Assembly (NCBI GenBank): GCA_017557405.1
Contig: JAFYYV010000010.1
Location: 1-61,728 of the forward strand
From: Prevotella sp.
GTDB taxonomy: Bacteria; Bacteroidota; Bacteroidia; Bacteroidales; Bacteroidaceae
Direction: 5' to 3'
DNA length: 61,728 bases
In this document: piece after piece, positions 45,522-53,743 of the stretch
How the letters are laid out: each line of letters starts with the position of its first letter
Numbering within the stretch: the stretch's first letter is position 1
The notes under the pieces: generated by a model
Told to the model about the DNA's origin: nothing
Databases searched by the model: none
What the model saw: only the letters and a program-made list of their open reading frames with translations
Position numbers and translations under genes: made by a program

Positions 45522-47432
45522 ATGAGACATCTCAATAAAATAGCGACCGCATTCTGTGCAGCAGCCCTTGGATTGCTAAGCATGACGAGCTGCGAGGGCG
45601 GTGACCTGTACAGTGTGGATTCTCCCGACTGGATTTCGGCAAAGGCAGATTCTATTGCCAATTCCAAAACCCAGGGCGGCGATGAAGAGATTGAAGGTCT
45701 GGAAGAGGACGTATATACCATCGGTGCCACTGATTTCTCCTCTGGCTGGTGGGCCGCGTTCACCAAGTATTACCAGATCCCCGAGAATGGTGTGTGGGAT
45801 GCTGTGTTCAATATGAACATCAACCCCAATGCTTCGAATACCTATAAGAATTTTGCACTCATCATCACTAACGATGAGGATCGTGGTGCCGCCAACTATA
45901 AGGAGTATGGTGCCATCCGATACGATCATCAACCGAGTGGAAACTCGGAGTGGGGTGATTACATCGACCGCAGTTTGGTGGAGAGTACTCTTACTTTCAA
46001 CACCGATACTGATGCTGGAGTGGACAAACTCGGTGGTAAGGTTAGATTGACCATCGACCGCAGAGGTGGTGGATTGATTGTCACGATGACCAATGGTACG
46101 GTAATCAAGACTTACACGCAGAAATCACCTCTGGCGAATCTCAATGCTGATGCATCGAACACGACCATTCGTGCGTTCCTCGTTCCTGAGGGCTCTTATA
46201 TCGGCTTCTTGGGTTCAACCATCGAACCCATTGGTGGCTTTACCTCTGCTGAGGACAAGATGCCTTTGTCGATGACGCTGAACAGTGTTCCTCGCAAGGT
46301 GCTCCAGGGTACGGAACTTGCTGATGCATTCGCTAATGTTACCGCTACTGTCGAGTTCGAACAAGCTGTATCGAAGACTGTGCCGGCCAGCGATCTGACT
46401 TTCCAGGCCATTCCTGACATGAACCAGTTGGGTTCAAAGACCCTCGTGGCTGTCTACAACAAGACATATAAGGGGGAGAATTGCAGTCCTATCATTGCCT
46501 ACGCTACCTTCGATGTGGTTGATAAGATGTATACATCGCTGGGTGCTACTGACAACTCGACAGGTTGGTGGGGTGCACACTCAGATAATATCAAGGTAGG
46601 CCCCAAAGAGACCTTCGTCAGCACTTTCACCAACTATACAAGTGGTGCCAACAACTGGAACAACTTCGTGGTAGTGCTCTGCAGAGCTGACAACAGCGAG
46701 TATGCCGTTGTGCGTGCCGACAACTACGGATGGGGTGATGGTTATGCTGCCTGCACACCTGTTGGAACTCAAGGTGATTGGGGTGCTTGGCTCGCAGCAA
46801 TGGATGGTGCCAAAGTGACCACCTACGTGACGAACAATGGTGATGGAACAGCTGATGTGAAAGCCGTGATGGAGGGAACGGATGGCAACACCTATACGCA
46901 GGAGTATCTTGGCATCAACACCGTTGATCCCGACAACTTCTACTTCCGCTTCACGGTGGATGGTTGCCATCTTGAGTTCGACAATGTCATAGGTGCTGAA
47001 GACAACACTACAGGATGGTGGGGCGCTCATTCTGCGATGATCAACGTACCCGTTGGCAAGATCTATTCGACTCGCATCAAGAACTTCACCAACGGAGCCA
47101 ACAACTGGAACAACTTCGTGGTGGTGCTCACACGTGAGGACAATAGCGAATATGCCGTTGTTCGTGCCGACAACTATGGATGGGGCGACAGCTATGGAGC
47201 CTGCACACCGAGTGGCGGACCAGCCGATTGGGGTACTTGGTTGAAAGCTATGGATGAGGCAATGGTTACCGTCTCTGTTACCAACAAGGGTGGCTCAGCC
47301 GATGTGAAGTGCGTGATGGTGGGCAACGATGGAAATACCTACTATCAGGATTATCTTGGCATCAGTCCTATCGATGGTGACAACCTCTACTTCCGCTTCA
47401 CCGTTGATGGTAGCCATCTGGTCTTTGAGTAG
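45522..47432 (+). CDS. Putative surface glycan-binding lipoprotein with repeated beta-domains
   Basis: This is a 636-residue lipoprotein (lipobox MTSC, Cys24) in the position where loci of this type encode a SusE-like surface glycan-binding protein. I do not recognise the family by name. It contains three related domains starting at about residues 68, 341 and 491, each opening G-A-x-D-x-(S/T)-(S/T)-G-W-W-(G/A)-A. The last two, 150 residues apart, share long blocks such as ANNWNNFVVVL and SEYAVVRADNYGWGD. An Ig-like region (about 245-330) separates the first from the second. The many conserved Trp and Tyr residues would suit sugar stacking. It lies between SusD and GH43, so binding of arabinan is the simplest guess. 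Confidence 0.7.
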   Translation: MRHLNKIATAFCAAALGLLSMTSCEGGDLYSVDSPDWISAKADSIANSKTQGGDEEIEGLEEDVYTIGATDFSSGWWAAFTKYYQIPENGVWDAVFNMNINPNASNTYKNFALIITNDEDRGAANYKEYGAIRYDHQPSGNSEWGDYIDRSLVESTLTFNTDTDAGVDKLGGKVRLTIDRRGGGLIVTMTNGTVIKTYTQKSPLANLNADASNTTIRAFLVPEGSYIGFLGSTIEPIGGFTSAEDKMPLSMTLNSVPRKVLQGTELADAFANVTATVEFEQAVSKTVPASDLTFQAIPDMNQLGSKTLVAVYNKTYKGENCSPIIAYATFDVVDKMYTSLGATDNSTGWWGAHSDNIKVGPKETFVSTFTNYTSGANNWNNFVVVLCRADNSEYAVVRADNYGWGDGYAACTPVGTQGDWGAWLAAMDGAKVTTYVTNNGDGTADVKAVMEGTDGNTYTQEYLGINTVDPDNFYFRFTVDGCHLEFDNVIGAEDNTTGWWGAHSAMINVPVGKIYSTRIKNFTNGANNWNNFVVVLTREDNSEYAVVRADNYGWGDSYGACTPSGGPADWGTWLKAMDEAMVTVSVTNKGGSADVKCVMVGNDGNTYYQDYLGISPIDGDNLYFRFTVDGSHLVFE

Positions 47433-47433
47433 A

Positions 47434-47461
47434 ACAATTGACAATTTATAATTGACAATTT
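47434..47461. repeat. 7-bp repeat before the GH43 start codon
   Basis: Heptamers ACAATTG, ACAATTT, ATAATTG, ACAATTT run to within four bases of the ATG at 47466. Confidence 0.85.
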
Positions 47462-47465
47462 ACAA

Positions 47466-49427
47466 ATGATAAGAATAAAAAAGGTCGCATGGGAAGACTT
47501 CCTTACCCCTCTGAATAGGGGGGTGAGGGGGCTCTTCCTCCTATTGGCGCTCACAGCTTGTGGAGGTAGCGATGATGATCCCGAACCTGATCCGACACCC
47601 GTGAATCCCATTAAGGTTTCTACGCCTGTCGTCAGCAGCATTACCTCGTCATCGGCCATCGTCACAGCTACTGTTGCACCCACTACGGGAGTTACACAGA
47701 TGGGTTTTTGTTATTCTACACAACAGAATCCAACTACGGGCGACAAGACTGTCAACTCGGCCACCAGTAGCATGAACGTCACGCTCAATGCTCTCATTCC
47801 CAATACCCTCTACCATGTGCGTGGGTTTGCTGTGGCTGCTGGAAAAACGGTCTATTCCGAGGATGTTAGTTTCACTACGGAACCCTCTTCGGGTGGTGGT
47901 ACTAATTCACTTGATGACTATGTTGCTCCCACCTACGTTGATGACTATCGTAGTATTTCCGCGTGGAGTCAGCGTTCGCAGTGGAACCTTGCTAATGTGC
48001 ACGACCCATCGGTGATGTTGGCCGAAGACGGTTATTACTACATGTATCAAACCGATGCTTCGTATGGTAATGCACATGCTGCAGGCGGACATTTCCACGC
48101 ACGTCGTTCGAAGAACCTCGTTGATTGGGAATATCTCGGAGGTGTCATGAGCGCCGCACCCTCTTGGGTGAAGGACACTCTCAACATCAGCCGCCAACGT
48201 CACGGACTCCCTACCATCAACAGCCCACAGTACGGCTATTGGGCTCCCTGCGCCCGCAAGGTGAAGAACGGCCTCTATCGCATGTACTATTGCATTGTCA
48301 TCGACAACTACATCAAGACAGGAAAAGCCAACACAACAGCCAACTTCGATAACTCGTGGACCGAGCGTGCTTTCATAGGCGTGATGGAAACCAGCAACCC
48401 TGCTTCCAACAAATGGGAAGACAAAGGTTTCGTACTCTCGTCTATGTCCGATAGGGGAAAAAATTGGGCGCGCAACTCTACTGACGATTGGAGTGGCTAC
48501 TTCCGCTATAATGCGATTGACCCATCGTACATTATCACCCCAGAGGGTCAGCATTGGCTCATCTTCGGTTCGTGGCACTCTGGTTTTGCTGCTCTGCAGC
48601 TCAATGCTGACACGGGAAAGCCCATCAACAAGATGCCTGAGTTCTGCACCACACTTTCCGAACTCAACAAGGTCATGAAGCATGTCTACACCCGCAAAAA
48701 TGGTGATCGTTGGCAGGGTTCGGAGGCTCCTGAGGTGGTCTATCATGATGGCTACTACTATCTGTTCATGGCCTACGATGCCCTCGATGTTCCCTACAAC
48801 ACGCGTGTTGTACGCTCGCAGAACATCGATGGTCCCTACTACAATATGGCAGGTGCGAACGTGACGAATGGTGGTGATGCATTGCCTATCATGACCCATC
48901 CTTACAAGTTCTCGACAGGAAATGGTTGGGTAGGCATCTCCCACTGTGCCGTGTTCAACGATGGCGCTGACAATTGGTATTATGCCTCGCAAGGACGTTT
49001 CCCGACAACAGCAGGTGGTAATGCTCCAAATGCCGTGATGATGGGACATGTGCGCTCCATTCGATGGATAAGTAGTGGATGGCCAGTCGTGATGCCTGAG
49101 CGCTATGGTGCCGTTCCACAAGTGGCAATATCTGAAGATGAACTTGTAGGCAAGTGGGAGCACATCGACCTTGCATACTCTTATGGCAAGCAGAAGACGG
49201 CTACCACGATGGAATTGGCTGCCGATCACAAGGTTGCTTCGGGAGCATGGAAGGGAAAGACATGGAGCTTTACAGCCTCCACTAATACGCTGAAAGTCGG
49301 CGATGTCGAGTTGATGTTGCAACGCGAGTGCGACTGGGAGGCTACTCCTCGCCGTGCCACCATTGTCTATGCTGGGTTGTCCTCCAATGGTAAATCCACC
49401 TATTGGGGAAAGAAACAGAGCAATTAA
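47466..49427 (+). CDS. GH43 arabinan endo-1,5-alpha-arabinanase, lipoprotein
   Basis: This is a 653-residue GH43 enzyme predicted to cut alpha-1,5-arabinan. The N-terminal signal ends in a lipobox LTAC (Cys32). A fibronectin-like or Ig-like domain (about 45-135) precedes the five-bladed propeller. Catalytic residues are Asp180 in HDPSV (base), Asp352 in NAIDPSY (pKa modulator) and Glu420 in GSEAPEVVY (acid). The C-terminal beta domain (about 555-653, GKWEHIDLAYSYG) is typical of endo-arabinanases. A C/G-rich palindromic repeat (47500-47531) forms codons of the signal region, reading FLTPLNRGVRG just before the hydrophobic core, which makes an unusually long n-region. It is last in the arabinan operon, before a strong terminator. 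Confidence 0.92.
   Translation: MIRIKKVAWEDFLTPLNRGVRGLFLLLALTACGGSDDDPEPDPTPVNPIKVSTPVVSSITSSSAIVTATVAPTTGVTQMGFCYSTQQNPTTGDKTVNSATSSMNVTLNALIPNTLYHVRGFAVAAGKTVYSEDVSFTTEPSSGGGTNSLDDYVAPTYVDDYRSISAWSQRSQWNLANVHDPSVMLAEDGYYYMYQTDASYGNAHAAGGHFHARRSKNLVDWEYLGGVMSAAPSWVKDTLNISRQRHGLPTINSPQYGYWAPCARKVKNGLYRMYYCIVIDNYIKTGKANTTANFDNSWTERAFIGVMETSNPASNKWEDKGFVLSSMSDRGKNWARNSTDDWSGYFRYNAIDPSYIITPEGQHWLIFGSWHSGFAALQLNADTGKPINKMPEFCTTLSELNKVMKHVYTRKNGDRWQGSEAPEVVYHDGYYYLFMAYDALDVPYNTRVVRSQNIDGPYYNMAGANVTNGGDALPIMTHPYKFSTGNGWVGISHCAVFNDGADNWYYASQGRFPTTAGGNAPNAVMMGHVRSIRWISSGWPVVMPERYGAVPQVAISEDELVGKWEHIDLAYSYGKQKTATTMELAADHKVASGAWKGKTWSFTASTNTLKVGDVELMLQRECDWEATPRRATIVYAGLSSNGKSTYWGKKQSN
47500..47531. 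repeat. C/G-rich palindromic repeat inside the GH43 signal region
   Basis: CCCCT and AGGGG arms around CTGAAT sit in a TTACCCCT...GGGTGAGGGG context. It resembles C/G-rich palindromes at 58172-58204, 59929-59962 and 60202-60244. Confidence 0.65.
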
Positions 49428-49494
49428 AAGTTTCACATACTCCCGCCACGAAGTCCTTTCCTTCTCAAGGGGAGAGGGCGGAGTGGTAAACAAA

Positions 49495-49536
49495 ATCGGA
49501 AGCACTGAAATACAGTCGCTTCCGATTCCTTTTTTC
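49495..49536. terminator. Bidirectional terminator between GH43 and the metallophosphoesterase
   Basis: ATCGGAAGC and GCTTCCGAT form a perfect 9-bp stem whose 14-base loop contains ACTG/CAGT. It is followed by TCCTTTTTTC on the plus strand, and by TTTTG on the minus strand. It lies between two converging genes. Confidence 0.9.
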
Positions 49537-49550
49537 ATAGTATTTTCTTG

Positions 49551-52442
49551 CTATTTAGCGTATTTCCCTAAGATAATGTTCACCAAAGTGGTCACATCGC
49601 CAACATCAACATTGCCATTTCCATCGAGATCTGCATTGTTGAACTCATCGGTGGCTTTGTTGAGTACGATGTTCACCAACAAAGTCACATCGCTCACATC
49701 CACTTTGCCATCATGATTGACATCACCCTCTGCCAACGCTCTGATGTATTCGAGTTTGAAGTTCTTGACCTGATAATAGTATAAATACGAGCGGATACCG
49801 ATGCAGGCACTGTTGTTTGCCACATCAAATTCGCACGAATAGTTCTTGAATTCATTGCCCCCAACATTCTCGGAGCACCCGATGGATTCTCCGCTGCTTC
49901 CATAAAGGGCAATGGTGGAAATGGCAGCGTTGTCGCCAGGTTCCGTCTTCACGTCAGCTGATAGGCGGTAGATGCCATTAGGTAGGTTGACCAACATCTG
50001 CGTGAGTTCTGCGCGATGGATAGTTCCCGCCCATGCATTAAACAACTTTTCAGAAGCATCAACGTAGGTGTCGTTCCATCCTTCATAATCATATTCAAAA
50101 GTCCATTCATTTGGAATTTGGACACGCGGTGCTATTTCATTTCCAATGTACCCTCCTGTGAAATCGGCGTTGGCAATGAGTGATGTCCCGATGTTATTGG
50201 CATTACTGATGACAACAGCATTGTTGAGTACAGCGGTAGCGGTTTCTATTTCGCTATAGCTCTTTTCAGCCAGTTCTTCGTCAGTCCACTCGAATTGTTT
50301 GACAGCCGACTGTGCAACATCGGTTGACAATGCTTTGGCTGCGTGCAGCGCCTTCTTATAGGGTGACCCAGTACCTGTGCAGTGCAACGTGATATCATCT
50401 ACGCTGACAGCGTTCTCTGTGTTTCCCTTTCCTCCTGTAAAACCGAATGAGAGAGTGAGGAGCGTCGGTTTATAGATAATCAGCGTGATGTTTTGCTCTT
50501 CCCAGTTGTCTGTGGGAAGAATGGTAGTTCGTTGGCCGTTCACCTCATAATAGTTGAGGTTTGGGGTGAAAGAGCCAATCTTCTTGATGTTGAATTTTAG
50601 CGTGTAAGTGCCAGTAGGCAAAGCCGCTTGCTTCAGAATCTGCTCGGTGCAAGTGTAGGCTTGCCATTTCGCACGCAGATATATGCTCGTTGGGGTAGAG
50701 GCACCATCATCGGTTTTCTGGCGAAGATGGATGTAATTTGCGTTTTCTTCATTGGTAAACGAAGCCACATGCTCGTTCCATCCCGTTTGCGGATATATGT
50801 TCGAGTTGGTTGTGAGAACATTTCCTTGTGCCGTCTCAAAATTGGTGTTGGCTCCTAGCAATGCCGTTACATCAAGGCTTTCCGTTGATTGGTTTTCGAT
50901 ATAGTCGCCGAAAGCATTGTTCATGGCCGAAATGGCATCCTCAACCGCTTCGGTGTTGGTGGCATTGGCGAGTTGGGCAGTAGCTGCAGAGATGCCGCTG
51001 TCGTTGATGGAATTCAAAGCAGTTGCCAATCTTGTTGCCACAGCGTTTTCTTTTTGGGTGGCATTAGCGTTGAACTCTGTCATCTCGGTGTCATCGTGTC
51101 CGCTGTTGTTCGTTTCAGAGAAGTGCACTTGCTTCACCTCCACAACACCCTTGTTGCCTTTCATCAAAACAATATATCCGCCAGCCAATCCACCATCGTT
51201 GTATCCTGTTGCCGCCACCGTGTAGTCTTTCAGGTCGTTGTAGGTGTTTTCGGCATAATAATGCGCGTGTCCCGAGAAATGCACGGGATTCTTTGTTTGA
51301 TTGATGATATAAGTCAGCGCGTCTTTCTTTTTCTTGGCATAAGATTGTGCTTCGGCGTTTGAGTTGTAGACACCGAGGTCACGATCGGTTCCATAAATTG
51401 AGGTGTCGTTGGTTTTGATGTATTTACCCACATCATTCTGGTCAAGCCACCATCTATCGCAATCGCTGCCAGCCACGAAAGGATAGTGTTGCATCCAAAC
51501 CGAAGGTTCGTCCTTGTGGTTTCCTACGAACTGCTTCAATGCGTTGATAACGCCATCGGGAGCATAAAAGGTGCCGCTGCCTAACAAAATAGGCTTTGTA
51601 TATGGTTTTTGGAACCAATAAGTCTGACCGCAATAGAATCTCACGCCATTGAACGTGAACGTGAAAGGATTGGCTTGTATGTGTTTGCTACCATCCGAAA
51701 TGATGTCAACATTCTCGATACCATAGTTTTTAGCCGTTGCACGTTGGTCGCTGACCACATCCAAAGCAATGTCGTTACAAGATGCTCCGCTGAGTGTCAA
51801 ACCATAGTCAGGACTCTCGCCCGTCCAATAATCAGGCACAAGGTCATGATTGCCGCAGAGTGTGATGAACGGGATACCTGCTTGGTTGAAACCTTGATGA
51901 GCGGTTTTGAAATCACTGCCAGTTTTCTCACTGTCTCCGTCCATATCGCCCAAACTGAATGCAATGTCGCATGTTGGTACATAGCCTGGAAGTGCATCAA
52001 AAGCGAAGTGAGGACCATCATTGTTTCCCATGTTCACAATACGGCTGATGTATGCCTGCATATCTTCGACACTAGTGCCATCGTGCCCGTTTTGTGCAAT
52101 ATGTGGGTCGGAAAGAAAAACGGCGGTAAAATATTTTCCTTCCGAGAATTTGAACTGATACGCAGTGCCCCTATAGAGGAAAACCACTTCTTCATCATCG
52201 GTGAGGCTGAGTGTTGAAGGGTTGGGAACAATTTCCGCAGTCGATACCGTTAAGCCCTCCACCTTCACGGTGAGTCCGCTTTTCATCACGCTGGCAAAGT
52301 CGGTTCCCACAGGAAACTCCACGAGCGTAGTGCCGTTGGTCAGGTTTTTCGTCGTGGTGTTGACACCCGAAAATTCGAATGTCATTTGGGCGTTTGCCAC
52401 AATGCAAACCAAGCACATGAGGAAAAGCGAAAATCGTTTCAT
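49551..52442 (-). CDS. Secreted calcineurin-like metallophosphoesterase with dockerin
   Basis: This is a 963-residue exported protein. After the signal peptide (cleavage near ANAQ, residue 19) and a short beta domain, the metallophosphoesterase domain (about 103-450) shows all metal-binding motifs: LSDPHI (Asp112, His114), GDMDGD (Asp166), CGNHD (Asn198, His199) and SGHAHY. A helical linker (about 460-530) and two carbohydrate-binding-like beta domains (about 545-690 and 770-905) follow. The C-terminal 58 residues form a type I dockerin with two calcium loops (DVNHDGKVDVSDVT and DLDGNGNVDVGDVT). Dockerins normally bind cohesins; none is visible in this window. The substrate is unknown; phosphate monoesters or diesters outside the cytoplasm are likely. 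Confidence 0.9.
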   Translation of the reverse strand: MKRFSLFLMCLVCIVANAQMTFEFSGVNTTTKNLTNGTTLVEFPVGTDFASVMKSGLTVKVEGLTVSTAEIVPNPSTLSLTDDEEVVFLYRGTAYQFKFSEGKYFTAVFLSDPHIAQNGHDGTSVEDMQAYISRIVNMGNNDGPHFAFDALPGYVPTCDIAFSLGDMDGDSEKTGSDFKTAHQGFNQAGIPFITLCGNHDLVPDYWTGESPDYGLTLSGASCNDIALDVVSDQRATAKNYGIENVDIISDGSKHIQANPFTFTFNGVRFYCGQTYWFQKPYTKPILLGSGTFYAPDGVINALKQFVGNHKDEPSVWMQHYPFVAGSDCDRWWLDQNDVGKYIKTNDTSIYGTDRDLGVYNSNAEAQSYAKKKKDALTYIINQTKNPVHFSGHAHYYAENTYNDLKDYTVAATGYNDGGLAGGYIVLMKGNKGVVEVKQVHFSETNNSGHDDTEMTEFNANATQKENAVATRLATALNSINDSGISAATAQLANATNTEAVEDAISAMNNAFGDYIENQSTESLDVTALLGANTNFETAQGNVLTTNSNIYPQTGWNEHVASFTNEENANYIHLRQKTDDGASTPTSIYLRAKWQAYTCTEQILKQAALPTGTYTLKFNIKKIGSFTPNLNYYEVNGQRTTILPTDNWEEQNITLIIYKPTLLTLSFGFTGGKGNTENAVSVDDITLHCTGTGSPYKKALHAAKALSTDVAQSAVKQFEWTDEELAEKSYSEIETATAVLNNAVVISNANNIGTSLIANADFTGGYIGNEIAPRVQIPNEWTFEYDYEGWNDTYVDASEKLFNAWAGTIHRAELTQMLVNLPNGIYRLSADVKTEPGDNAAISTIALYGSSGESIGCSENVGGNEFKNYSCEFDVANNSACIGIRSYLYYYQVKNFKLEYIRALAEGDVNHDGKVDVSDVTLLVNIVLNKATDEFNNADLDGNGNVDVGDVTTLVNIILGKYAK

Positions 52443-52489
52443 TCGGTTAATGCGATTAGATTGGTAGTATATTTTTTTGATTTCGTTGG

Positions 52490-52520
52490 CAAATATACTT
52501 GTTTTTATCGAAAGAGCAAA
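52490..52520 (-). promoter_or_regulatory. Promoter of the metallophosphoesterase gene
   Basis: On the minus strand TTTG (52517-52520), a 19-bp spacer and TATATTTG (52490-52497) match the Bacteroidetes promoter consensus, with a leader of about 40 bases. Confidence 0.8.
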
Positions 52521-52564
52521 GTTTTTCGCTTGTTTTTTGTAAAAAGGAGGAACAGAGAGGTTAA

Positions 52565-52595
52565 AACGAAAAGAGACCAGACGATGTCTGGCCTC
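52565..52595 (-). terminator. Terminator of the OmpA-family gene
   Basis: On the minus strand GAGGCCAGAC and GTCTGGTCTC form a 10-bp stem (one G-T pair) with a 3-base loop, followed by TTTTCGTTTT. It lies about 26 bases past the stop codon. Confidence 0.88.
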
Positions 52596-52621
52596 TTCGA
52601 TTCGTATCAGGTTGTATGGAA

Positions 52622-53476
52622 TTACTCTTCGGGAGCGTGGTCGATGAGTTCCATAAACTCGTCGAGTTTCGGGGTGATGATGATTTGCGTGCGGCGGTTA
52701 CGCTGCTTGCCAATCTCGGTGTCGTTGGTGGCGATAGGATTATATTCACCACGTCCGCCAGCTGTCAAGCGTTTCGGGTCGACACCATAGTGGTTTTGCA
52801 GGTATTGCACCACGCTGGAGGCACGCAGACAAGAGAGGTCCCAGTTGTTGCGGATGTTCTCGCGCGAGATGGGTACGTTGTCAGTATTACCCTCGATCAG
52901 CACATCGTAGTCCTTATAATCCATGATGATCTTGGCAATCTTCGAGAGCGTCTCCTGAGCGCGTTCGTTGATTTCGTAAGAACCACTCTTATAGAGCATG
53001 TTGTCGGCAAGTGAGATATATACAACGCCCTTCAGCACCTGCACATCAACATCCTTGAGTTCCTCTTTCGAGAGCGAGCGTGTGAGATTGTTGGTGAGCA
53101 CCATATTGAGTGAATCACTCTTGGTCTTCACCTCTACGAGGTGGCGGATGTATTGGTTCGATTCGTTAATCTGGTCGACCAGCTTCTCAATCGAGATGTT
53201 GTTCTGGTTGGCGTTGCTGAGGCTCTTGTCGAGCGACTGCTGGAGTCGTGCGTAAGCGCGTTTCTGCTCGGCGAGCTGTTGCTGTTGTTGTTTCAGCTGC
53301 TCTTCCAGCGAGGCTACACGAGTCTGCGAAGCGGCGAGCTGTTCCTTTGCATCCTGATAACTGTTGGTGAGTTCGCGGTTTTCATTTTGGCAATTTTCGA
53401 GATCTTTCTTGCTTGCGCATCCCGAGAGAACGAGGGTAGCGGTGGCAAGAGCGATCAGCCATACATTCTTTTTCAT
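52622..53476 (-). CDS. OmpA-family peptidoglycan-associated lipoprotein with coiled coil
   Basis: This is a 284-residue lipoprotein with lipobox LSGC (Cys20). A coiled-coil region (about 25-115, rich in Q, E and L with KQQQQQLAEQKRAY) leads to a C-terminal OmpA/MotB domain (about 145-275). The latter has the peptidoglycan-binding signature IEGNTDNVPIS and LRASSVVQYL, then GRGEYNPIATNDTEIGKQRN with the NRR segment. It probably tethers the outer membrane to peptidoglycan. It is flanked by unrelated genes and has its own terminator, so it is probably transcribed alone. Confidence 0.93.
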   Translation of the reverse strand: MKKNVWLIALATATLVLSGCASKKDLENCQNENRELTNSYQDAKEQLAASQTRVASLEEQLKQQQQQLAEQKRAYARLQQSLDKSLSNANQNNISIEKLVDQINESNQYIRHLVEVKTKSDSLNMVLTNNLTRSLSKEELKDVDVQVLKGVVYISLADNMLYKSGSYEINERAQETLSKIAKIIMDYKDYDVLIEGNTDNVPISRENIRNNWDLSCLRASSVVQYLQNHYGVDPKRLTAGGRGEYNPIATNDTEIGKQRNRRTQIIITPKLDEFMELIDHAPEE

Positions 53477-53671
53477 ATTGTTTTCCTTTCTGTTAGATGA
53501 TTGATTTTACGTTCTATGTTAATATTTCGTTTGCAATAATAGCGCATTTTCCTTTATTCTGACGAAGAAAAGGGCGAAAAATTGCTTGGGTTTAGTGATT
53601 TTTAACCACGCCCGAGGGCTCCTTATCTTAAATTAACGTGATGTGCGAGGTATTTTTTTATTTATTTTTGA

Positions 53672-53701
53672 TTTGGAACTCGATATTTTTGAGTACCTTT
53701 G
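53672..53701 (+). promoter_or_regulatory. Promoter of purL
   Basis: TTTG (53672-53675), an 18-bp spacer and TACCTTTG (53694-53701) approach the Bacteroidetes consensus. The leader to the purL ATG is about 36 bases and no riboswitch-like structure is evident. Confidence 0.65.
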
Positions 53702-53743
53702 CATGCGTAAAAAGAGTACACAATTATAATCGAGCTATAGCAA

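Noticed and set aside
53477-53743. A purine-type riboswitch upstream of purL
   Set aside because: The -7 box lies about 43 bases before the ATG, leaving no room for a riboswitch; the upstream bases show no known fold.
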